64,000 nt of DNA, taken from contig OX419760.1 in the NCBI GenBank assembly GCA_948567375.1, positions 18,848,001 through 18,912,000 on the forward strand. The letters are read 5' to 3'. The DNA is from Lunularia cruciata. Its lineage: Eukaryota > Streptophyta > Marchantiopsida > Lunulariales > Lunulariaceae. A program made the translations under genes and the position numbers. This document shows positions 54,436 through 64,000 of this stretch, piece after piece. Every line of letters begins with the position of its first letter. The first letter of the stretch is position 1. The notes under the pieces are model-generated. The model did no database searches. It was not told the origin of the DNA and saw only the letters and a program-made list of their open reading frames with translations.

Positions 54436-55310
54436 TGCGATGTGGTAAGGTGTAGTCGACACTTTCATTGAGGCATAGTAGGTAAAGGCCAGTTTCGTAT
54501 AAAGTAGCTGCATCTGCTTCCATCCACTCATCCGTCTGGTCTTGAGACTTCTTACGTAGAGCTTCAGAGGCAAATTCCTCGAGCAATTCAAGTCTATTTT
54601 TGCTGTTTCCAGATCTGTACTCTACGTTGCGATGTATAAATGTACCAGGTGATGCAATTCTCCCCTTTGACCATCTGGTCTCAAAATTTTGTCCATTATC
54701 GTGATAGTTTACCCGTAATTGCATTACTGTCGTCCGTTTTCCACCTTCTTTTCCAGTGGTACAAAATTTCCCCGCGGATTTCTCATAAACGTAATCTTCA
54801 CTCTATGTACTCGAGCAAATGTCCAAACCAACTTGGCTCCAAATAGAACTGAAGTGAGGTGTATGCTATTGAGCTGGAGAGCTAGAGAATGCGTGGCGGA
54901 ACTTAAGAGATTTGCGTGTTGCTGAATACAAGGACTACACCGTTGTGTGCACATTGGGGAGAATATTTTCTGGATGGTGTGAGGTTTACGCATTTCCGTT
55001 GGTGTCTAAAACCCGCGAGTCCCCTAAGATACCAGCTAGAAAGCATTGCTAGTACCCGTAAAAGATTATTGATATAGAACAGTACGGTCGTTGGAGGATG
55101 GGAAAATTAGAGAAACTTAAAACTAATACAGAGATGATCTCCGGGTAACGTCTCAGCGTTGGTGAAGCATCGATGGAACACTATGAGAGAACCTATAGTA
55201 CGAAGTCCTCAAGCACTCATCATCTAAAGAGAAACTCTGTACGAGGGTTACTGGCTTTCACCCAGCTACTTCGGCACCTGGTATGACAATCATGACAAGT
55301 AAATGTGCTT
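54436..55310 (+). other. 3' flank of the LpxB-like gene (probable 3' UTR and downstream DNA)
   Basis: Moderately GC-rich DNA without a convincing reading frame. The base composition changes to strongly AT-rich at about 55310, which marks the right edge of the gene island. No clear polyadenylation signal was singled out. Confidence 0.45.
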
Positions 55311-57993
55311 TATCATGCGCAGAAGATACTCTATGCCTATTTATACATATTGAGAATTATAGACTTAGCACAAACATATCAAAATACAATGAACAATGAA
55401 ATGAAAAAGTTGATAAAATTTAGGGATTTTAGTTTACTTCTCTATTCTTCTATATAGTAGCTTCTGTTGACCATAGAGGAAGAGATTTTATTATTTTAGC
55501 TTCATTTCACTCCGGATGACTTACAAGGTATGGGCTTTTTCAAGGTGGAAAAACACCTTATCTTGCGAATTTACCACAATCAATTTTACCACCATATTCT
55601 TGATAAAAAAACCTATTTGAAACATTTCATTTATCTTTATATGGATACTATAACAGTACAATGGAAATATACTTACCTTAAAAATGGTAAGAATGGATTG
55701 TTCCTTTAAGTATATGGGTTGGAATTATCTAGAATTGAAGAGAAGTGTCACTATCTTGCAAAATTTTTATTTATTTACTATATAATCTCTTGTGCAAAAA
55801 CAACTCCTAGAACAAGCTAGTGCACCCCTCCCTTGGGCACACTACTAAAAAGAGAAAATTAAAGATCACTTTTGCTACAAATCTATTCCAAATTATTCTT
55901 GAATGTGATTGCTCACATCACACCAAAGGCTTCTACCCCAATTGCAATGCTCTTCCCAAAATGCGTAACCCCAAAGGTGTATAGATGTCAAAGGAGTATT
56001 GACATCGATCAAATCACGTGCCTTTTAATTCCATGGTACGCTCAATGGTCTAGGTTACCCAAAACCCTCTATACATTACCTCATTTCTTCAAAACCCTAG
56101 GGATCCAACACCCCATACGAGTGTAAATATCTCGCTAGGCTACCCAAGACCCTTCTATACATTGCCTTATTTCTTCAGAACCTTAGGGATCCAACACCCC
56201 ATACAAGTGTCAATGTCTCTCTACACTCAAGTGCATGCGTTCCTTCTTTGAGTTTCCTCACCACTCCTCAACAAAAATTATTCAATCTATTCTCAATATG
56301 CAAAAAAAAAAAATGGAAGAGAGTTTGAAGGTTCCTTTGCTAATTTCCTTGATTAAAAATTGAATAGAATTACATCAGGCTTAAGCCTCAAATACCTTCT
56401 TTGACTCCACTTTAAATGGATCAAATGGTTGGAGTCTCCCAAAAATCTCAATGGTGCATCTACAATGTTCATTGCTAATGCATAGTAACTACCTAATCTT
56501 ATCCTAATACAACCTAATTGATTCTCTTCTGCATGTTTGTGAAGGAGTCAAATCTTCCTAATGTACAATTGATATGCTTTAATCACCTTTAAACTCTTGA
56601 CCCAAAGGTGTTTGGACCAAAGATTTGCTACCACTACAAAGGTGTTTCACCCGAAGGTCTTCCATGCCAAAGGCATCTTTAGCACCAAAGGTCTTCTATG
56701 CTTAGAATATTTTACAATGTCATTAGCCTTAGGTTGACTACCACCTTACATCTTGAAGGTCTTTGACCATGAAGATTTCTACTCATACAAAGTTGTTACA
56801 CACCAAAAGTATGCTCCACACCAAATAGATCTTTCATATGAAAGGTGCTTTACACTTAGTCTATTTATACTCACTCCACCTTTGGCTACCTTTGGCCTAT
56901 AGCCTAAGGGTTTGTGACTACAAAGATCTAAGGCTATCCTATCACAAAGAACTACCTTCATCTCTCAACATTCTAATCAACATATCTACCTTTAGGCTAT
57001 ATCAATATTTGGCTGATCGGTCTTTGTTTACAAGTGGTTTATTACTCCATGAGATGTTTTGCTTTGTTAAACCTATAATTAGGTCTTTACTTGATTATAC
57101 ATTATTGTATTAGTCTCAATTCAATTCATTCAAATTTTTTCCAAGTGTTTGTAAATTTCTATATTAAACTTGGTATATAACTTGTTTCCAATTCATTCAC
57201 TTTTCTTTTTGATTGTTTCACATTTGCTTACTTTGCAATTTCTTGATATGAGTTGACTCTTTGTTTTCTCAATACACATTGGTTCACATATTCTCTACAT
57301 GTAGTTATATATGTTTGTTGCTTGATAATAAATTCTTTTTATGAATTATGTTTCATCCCCTATTCATATATTTTTTAGTCAGCTTTGCTTTGATTTTATT
57401 CCCATTCATCTACACTTCATATGAATTTAATGACTTTTGGATACTCCTTTCCTCAAAGAGCTTCTATCCTCATATATATAATATCTACCTTCTCTTGGTT
57501 ATCTAGAATTTGAGGAAGAGTGAATTTTTTAACTCCTTGAACTTCATCTCGGTGTGCTTACTTGCATGGTCTACTTGCTCATTTGAGTAGATCTTCACTT
57601 CTAGCATCTGAATCTGCAACTTTAGCTCATGGATTTTGTTTTGATCTAGGTTAACTCAAATTGCCTTTTCCATGAGGCCTACCAAACTGGTCTCATGCTT
57701 CTCCTACATATTGGAGGATCTTTGCCTTTCCTTCTTCTAGGCTAGAACAAGTTACCTACACTTCAACCATCAATTCCTCCTTCATGATTGGTCTCTTTCT
57801 TTTTATACTTCCTCCACAATTTTGGAAATGTCTTCAATTTATATTTAGGCAACCTCTAGGTAATTCTTGTTATGGATGTGGTGACCATCATCACCTTTTC
57901 TTTCTTCAACTTATCTCAAAGGTGTTCACTTCTTTGTCTCAAGCCTTCAATTGCTCCTTAAGTCATGTTGTCTTTGATTGTATTTGAGCTAGA
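55311..57993. other. AT-rich intergenic DNA
   Basis: No gene is recognised up to about 57500. It holds an 85-bp tandem duplication (56051-56220) and a zone of loosely repeated caaaggt/gaaggtctt phrases (about 56590-56960). On the minus strand 57540-57985 reads like a decayed coiled-coil C-terminus (Glu/Lys/Leu-rich with stops), perhaps the end of another element's protein. Confidence 0.45.
56051..56220 (+). repeat. Two-copy tandem duplication, 85-bp unit
   Basis: 56051-56135 and 56136-56220 share taggytacccaa...ctatacatt, the atttcttcaraaccytaggg segment and ggatccaacaccccatac, with scattered differences. Confidence 0.85.
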
Positions 57994-60900
57994 TATAACA
58001 ACCCAACAAGTATCACTTTTGCAGCAATGGGTGAGTAATCATTCATTTCCTTAGAGATACTGGTCAAGAATGGTCAAATATGAAGTAAAACATGACAATG
58101 CAATTCATCTTGATTTTATCTTTAATATCTTGGGTGGAAACAACACCCAAAAGAGAGTAATAAGCACTCAACAACAACTCTTGTTACAATTAAATGTCAC
58201 TCACAATTAAAATTCAGCAATTTCTTTCCAACTCAATCTCAATTGTGATGATTTAGTTGATTTAAAGAAGGCTACTTCACCACAAAGTAACTTTGCTCCA
58301 TAATTGCATTCCACTCGTCTACTAAAGGTACAACTTCCTCAATCAAAATGACTTTGCATCATTCTAGTGCCTACAATCACAAATGTAAAATACTAGCAAC
58401 ACTACAATTCTTATAGATCCATCAAGGCATTGCTTTACTTTCCACTCAAGATCAAACACATAGAATGGAAATCACAGCTGCAGAATCCAACATCTAACAC
58501 ATTTTCATTGCAACATGAATTTCTCTACACACTTACAAATGCAAACAACAAAATGATACTTGGAATTAAGCTAAAATGATGAGCATTGAGTGTCAATACT
58601 TTGCTTTAATCAACTATAATGAATATACAATGCTGCAAATGATTAATTTAAATAGGCATATCACTCAACAGTTAGAAAATTGTCTCAACTACTTCAACTA
58701 CTTCCTACAAATCTCCAAATCCAAAGCATCATTCTACCTTTCCATATCTACCACTTCAAATCTGAAACTGGTTGCTCCTAATTTGATTCGAGTACTACCT
58801 CAACTTTGGCTTCATGACCCATATTTCCTACAAGTGTGTCCTATACTTTGGGTTCATCAACTATGTCTATATCTACTTCTACAGTTGTCACATATTCAAT
58901 CTGAATTGAAATTGAAGTCCTAAGTGTTGCATCTAACTTCTCCTTTTGTATTCTAAGTATTCTAGATGACTCAAGTAACTTCAAAGTCACTTACACTCCA
59001 GTCTAGACTACTTTGGATTGGGTCACTCTACTTTCACTCAGAGTCCTAGTGAGGTATCTATACTACTAAAACTAAATCTAAGCTAACACATACATTAGTG
59101 CCTACTTTTGTCATCTTCCTATCTACTCTATCCCTAAGATGAATTAAAAAATTATTCAAGTTGGTGTCCTTTGCCTTATGATTACAAGTCTCCTACACTA
59201 GTAACATCAACTTGTGTAGGTAGGACTCCTCCAATTTCACCTTAGCCACAATATTGAGTACTGCCCTCAACTATGCAACAATCTTATTTTTTGTACCAAA
59301 ACCACTCTTCTCTAAGCATGACTCACCTTGAGTCACATCTTTTTCCAACTTCATACAAAGTACATCCAACTCCTCAACATACTTCACCTCTGATTCCTAT
59401 GCTCTTCATTTTGATGAGCAACCTGAGCTTGAGCAGTGTTAACTAAGTCTTGCAACTATTGTTCTTCTTGCCCTCTATTGGCTAGGTCTTATTTCCAGGC
59501 CCAATCTGTGTTTGCAACAACTTTCCTAAGTTCATCTAAAGCTTGTTCATGCATCTCAAGTTGCTCTTTAAGATGATTCAATTCAACTTGGCCATGCTCA
59601 AAGTGCTTCTCCCATTTCTTGAGCTCCTCCTTCTGCTCTCTCAATTACTCCTTTGATTGCTCTAGATAGCCATCATGTTGATCAAAGCTCCTTTGCAGAT
59701 CATCAAGATGCTATTGTTGGATTGTTGCATCCACCCAAAGTACTTTGACTTCCTCCTTGCAGTTTGAAAACCTTGCCCTCAATTACAAGATATATTCTCT
59801 AAATGACTTTGCCAACTGAAGATCATTGTTTACTTCTAGATACTCTTTCTTTTGCTCTAGCATCCGCTCTTGCAAATACACTAACAACAGACAAACCACA
59901 CTTGATAGATAATTTACCCCCTAGAATATGTCCTTGTCCACGTCCCCTTCCTCTTCTATCACTATCATTGGCCTGCAACCCAAAGTCTTGATCTCCTCAC
60001 CTTCAAGTTGACATCCTCCAAGCTCTCTTCTCCTTTCACCTAAGGTTCTTTTGGTCCAGCTTGGGCAGCTTTGATGAGTCTTCTTGATTACACTCCCCTC
60101 TAGAATGTCATAAAAAATTCATCCTCCTTTTTAGAATATCTTCTTCAAACAACTCCATTCAAGGGTTGTCGCCTCCTTCCATGCAATCAATTTATGCATG
60201 GAACTCATGATCCAAACCTTCTTTAGCCTCCTCTTTCACTGGCTGCTCTACTTGCTTGCCCTCACTTCCACCCATTGACTCCTTACTCTATAGAGTCATC
60301 TCCTCCTTTGAGTCTTCATCATTAGATTCAACTGGTTGTTCTTCTTCTTCAACCCTTGACAATAAATCCACCATGGTCACAACTCGACTTGGGTTCAGTC
60401 TCCAAGTAGCTCTCTTATTTGCTAATGACATAGTGTCCTTGAGTTGGCTTCTCTTCTTCAACCAATGGACTGGTACTGTTATTGTCTTCTCCCTATTGGT
60501 TTTGGTAAACTTTTGGTCATTCTCTTGCACTTCCACCATGTACCATTGCTCATCTTCATCCACATCCCAATGCAAGTCTTCTCCTGGATGAAGATGAGAC
60601 ACCATCTGTTGTCTCTCCTTGGGGCGGAGTAAATTCAAACCCAAATCAAAATGGGATGCAAAAGGCATAAATTAGTGAGGCAGCTAATCATTTCTCCAAT
60701 TCCAAATCATTTGCCTTGTCTTCACATACAAACAACTCCTACAATTCACACTTTCTCTTGTAAACATGAGGTGGAAGAAGATCACTTGCTGCTTTGTGAC
60801 ATATGTAGTCCAATATGGATTTTTCATTTCTATTTCATGGCCTTGATGATGCTTTGCCTCATCGGGTCTACATATGTATCTACCTTGTAGCTGTTTTTCT

Positions 60901-61778
60901 TTTGAGGCTGGTTGAAGGAAGCCTTCAATTCCTTTGTTTCTTTTGATGAATCACACTTTTGATCAAAGGTGATTCTAGTGTGCTCTACTACTTCTTTCTC
61001 CAATACTAATCTCTAGTCTACCTTAGTCCAACAAGTACAGTTTCCTTGCTTTCCTTCCTCAATCGGACCGTCCTTGCAATTATTGGTTATATCTTGGTCA
61101 TGAAAATTGGAAAATTGAGATTCTAGTTCCATGCTAAGAAGGTGATCCAAAGTTGGCTTAAGACTTCAAATCTTGCAACCATATCAAATCTCCTAATCAT
61201 AGGGTTTTGGACCAAGATGCTCAAAGCCTATTTCCTATACTTTAATGGCATTGTGCTCTTCTCTACACTTGGTTTCTTGTACAAGAATCCTATGATTCTC
61301 TTATCAATTCTAACATGAGTTTCAAAATGGCACAAAGGGACAAGATAATCTCTCAACATAGCAAATTCTCCTTGATGAAGTCTTGATTTTATACTCAATT
61401 GGTTGTCATTCTTTAGTCAAACTTCAATCAAGAATCACATCTTCTACATGCCTTACTCTTGTCACTTTCAAACTCTCACACAAAGTAGCCATTTGCAAGC
61501 ATACTTTCTTGGCTGGTACGGCCTGAGTCAAGGTTGTTAAGGATACTTGGATTGGGTTACTCGTTTTGATACAAAGTTACCTTACTTGGGTCTTCCATCC
61601 TTCCAAGTCTGATCCAAGTCTTCATCTCCTCCAATCTGAAGTCTACTTCCTTGGGTCGGATCGGACTTCTTACTTTAGAATCAAAGCACTTTACTTCTCT
61701 TCATCTATCTTACCTTTCTACTTAAAAATACACTTTCTATCCTAAAAACTATCAAAAACAAAAAATGTGGGTACCACA
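57994..61778 (-). mobile_element. Unit C2: old full-length copy of unit C, minus strand
   Basis: Both ends match C1: gtgggtaccaca at 61767-61778 (C1 TGTGGTGCCCACA in reverse) and tataacaacccaacaagtatc at 57994 (C1 gatatttgccgagttgtcaca in reverse). Length is 3785 bp against 3777 bp. A TATA box lies at 61387-61393 on the minus strand, at the same distance from the end as in C1. The flanks (ctaga, tacct) no longer show a TSD, as expected for an old insertion. It lies next to gypsy element I. Confidence 0.8.
59200..61101 (-). pseudogene. Unit C2 protein (decayed homologue of the C1 protein)
   Basis: Read on the minus strand from about 61101, shifting frames give MTKI, then KDGPIEEGKQGN (C1: LDGPEEEGKRGN), KNSYKVDTYVDPMRQSIIKA (C1: KNGYKVESYKDPVKRGIVSA) and, in the open frame 60288-60668, MPFASHFDLGLNLLRPKERQ (C1: VPFAAHFYLRLNLLTSVEQN) with VHWLKKRSQLKD and an acidic tail. 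59380-59800 encodes coiled coil (QLEMHEQALDELRKVVA). Many stops and shifts make it non-functional. The conserved spots indicate which parts of the protein matter. Confidence 0.75.
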
Positions 61779-64000
61779 TACCTCCTCTCTAAAATATGAC
61801 CGTCCTTGCAAACATTGGCTTAGTGGCTTCTTCCTACTTTGGAATCCACTGTCCAATATCAATGTACCTGCCAACCATTTACTCTAGTGGCAAAAGGTTC
61901 CAAGTTTGCTAGTTGAAGAGAACCATTTCTAAAAATATGCAACACACAGTATGGTCCCATCCTTAAATGCAGTTGCCTTGGAAAGAATATTTGGTGGTTG
62001 TTATATAATAACACTAAGTCTCCTTCCCAAATGGTAACATGCCATATCTTCTTATCATGCTTGTCCTTTCTTTGAGCTTGTATTTCTCTTGTAGCTTGCA
62101 TCACATTGGTTTGCTTCTCCTCCAACCACATCAATTGTTGAATCCTTTGATTCTAACTTTCTTCCTCCAACAACCATTCCTCAGATAGGATATGATATGA
62201 CAGTAAGTCAAATTCAAATGGTAATATAGGATGCAATCCATATGTTAAAAAATACAGAGTCTGCTTAGTGATAATATTTTTTATGGTTCTATATGCTCAC
62301 AAAGCTACAAGTAACTTTGTGTCCCAATTGGAGGCATAATTGATATTACTTTATTCAAAATTTTACAAAGTAATCCATTTGCCTTCTTTGTCAACCCATT
62401 CACTTTTAGATTGCAAGGAGTCATCTTCCAATGTTTTATTTAAAAGTACTTTGTGTTAATGATCCACAAGTGAGTTTAAAAAATGAGTACCTTGGTCACT
62501 GACCAATTCTAGAGGACATCCATATCTGGAAATGATTTTTTGGAAGAAAAATTTTGCTACCATTTTTGCATCATCTTTTTGAGTTGCCTCAACTTCTACC
62601 ATTTTAGTAGTATAATCAATGCATACTCAAATATACCTCTTTCTGGTAAATCATATGACTGGTTGGATCAAATTCAAAAAATTAATATCCCATTCTTAAA
62701 TGTGGCCAATGGAAAAATTGGTCTCAAAGACCACTAAGAAGTAAATATTGGCTTCCCCATTCTCTAAAAAGCATCAAAACTTTGGACATGGGCTTGTGTA
62801 TCCTTGTAAATCATAGGCTACTAGTACCTTGCTGCAATGTGTTTTTCAAGGCATTTTGTTCAATGTGTTCTTCAAGGCATAATGTCCTTCCAATGCTTCC
62901 AAGTGTAAGGATTCAATTACTCTCCTACTTTGTATGCTTCCAACCACCTACTAAGTACCTCCTCTTCACCCATTTTAAACAAAATGGTATGCTTGAGCTA
63001 ATATGGTCCCATTTTCCTAATAAATATTGCACTTTGTTCTAGGTCCAATCCTTTAGGACATCAACATGTATGTAGATAATGGTACTTTTTTGCTTTACAT
63101 TGCCATCAAATGGTAAAATTCTTCATCAAGGAACTGGTCATCTGTCTCCAGGTCTTAGTCTTGAGTTTCTAACTTGGATAGGAAGTCCATATTTGCATGC
63201 AAAGCCCCCTTCCTCACTTGGATAGTGTATGTGAATTCTTGTAATAACAAGATCCATTGTGCAATTTGTTCGGATAAATCAGCCGCCTTCACCAAGTATT
63301 GCAATGCATAATGGTCCACATGAAATAAAAATTTGTATCCCAGCAAGTAGTGGTTTAACTTCTTGTAGGCATACACCTTTTGAGTGCTTCTCTTTCTATA
63401 GTGGTATAATTCTTCTCCACAATTGAAAGTTGTTTGTTGGCGTAATAAATAAGATATTATTTCTTCTTCTCATCTTTATGACTCAAGACTACTCCAAGTG
63501 CCATGGACAAAGTATCCACATACACATGAGAAGGGACATCCCAATTTGAAGCCCTCATAATTGGTGCTTTCACCAATTTCTTCTTCGACACTTGGAAGGC
63601 TTCTTCTTGATTTGTCTCCCAAAATTAGTCTTTGGATTTCCTCAACAGCTTCATCAAGGGTGTAGCCAGCACCGCATAATTAGACACAAAGTGTCTATAA
63701 TATTTGACATGACCCAAATATTTTTGGGAGATTCCAAAGTTGAGATCACTTTCAACTTCTTCACATCCACTTCAATTCCTTGGCTTGACACCCGATTCCC
63801 AACAAATTTCCTTCTTTCATTGCAAAGAAACATTTCCTTGGGTGTAATGAGAAAAGCTGACAAAATGACACCTTTCAAATTTTTGGCAAAGGTAGTCCAA
63901 GTGCACCTCTCTTTGTCCAAACACAAAAATCATCAATGAAAACTTCCATGAATTTCTATAGAAAATCTTTAATAATTGCATTCATCATCCACTAGAAAGT
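61779..64000 (-). pseudogene. Element I: gypsy pol 3' part (RT end, RNase H, integrase), runs off the window
   Basis: From right to left: an RT segment in 63654-63926 (FLCNERRKFVGNRVSSQGIE), RNase H in 63155-63376 (KKLNHYLLGYKFLFHVDHYA, WILLLQEFTYTIQVRKGALH), an integrase core piece near 62480-62540 (readable as PLELVSDQGTHF in one frame), and the integrase C-terminal domain in 61859-62134 (HDKKIWHVTIWEGDLVLLYN, ending TRVNGWQVH). Many stops and shifts are present. The lineage is gypsy, not obviously chromoviral. The 5' half lies beyond 64000, and no 3' LTR is visible before C2 at 61778. Confidence 0.82.

Overview
The window looks like nuclear DNA from a land plant with a large, retrotransposon-rich genome. 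A conifer or other non-angiosperm is my best guess, but no sequence here proves it. The evidence for a plant nucleus is: nested Ty3/gypsy LTR retrotransposons with 5-bp target site duplications (TSDs), one with a primer site for plant initiator-Met tRNA; AT-rich intergenic DNA; and one intron-rich nuclear gene of cyanobacterial (plastid) ancestry. There are no bacterial operons, RNA genes or CRISPR arrays that I can see.

Layout. 1-2.2 kb: relic DNA with two solo LTRs. 2.2-19.3 kb: an old minus-strand gypsy relic ('H') split by later insertions. These are chromovirus A (3405-9760, plus strand, TSD CCTTG), an internally deleted copy of the unusual unit 'C' (C3), and a young chromovirus B (11553-18093, minus strand, TSD TTGCT) lying inside C3. 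19.3-23.8 kb: unassigned DNA, then the 3' end of another chromovirus (G) whose putative LTR carries an array of heat-shock-element-like repeats. 23.8-32.3 kb: non-chromoviral gypsy element F (plus strand), with a chromovirus solo LTR in its 5' LTR. 35.1-46.7 kb: element E, same family as F, minus strand, nearly intact, with the full unit C1 (40250-44026) inserted in its gag. E and F face each other as a large inverted pair.

47.5-55.3 kb is a gene island holding the only clear host gene. Ten coding exons with GT-AG introns and consistent phases give about 504 codons of a cyanobacterial-type lipid-A-disaccharide-synthase-like (LpxB/GT19-type) glycosyltransferase, probably plastid targeted. 55.3-58.0 kb is AT-rich intergenic DNA. 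57994-61778 is a second full-length but old C unit (C2, minus strand). 61.8 kb to the window end is the 3' part of another minus-strand gypsy element (I).

The most unusual object is unit C. It is about 3.78 kb with TGTG...CACA ends and, in C1, a precise 5-bp TSD confirmed by an empty paralogous site. It has no recognisable LTRs. It has its own TATA box about 385 bp inside the left end and one long reading frame for a roughly 760-residue acidic coiled-coil protein I do not recognise. Three copies lie in this window.

The retroelements give an insertion order: H, then C3, then B; H, then A; F, then a solo LTR; E, then C1. Only the glycosyltransferase gene looks like a working host gene. The elements range from near-intact (B, E) to heavily mutated (A, F, G, H, I, C2).
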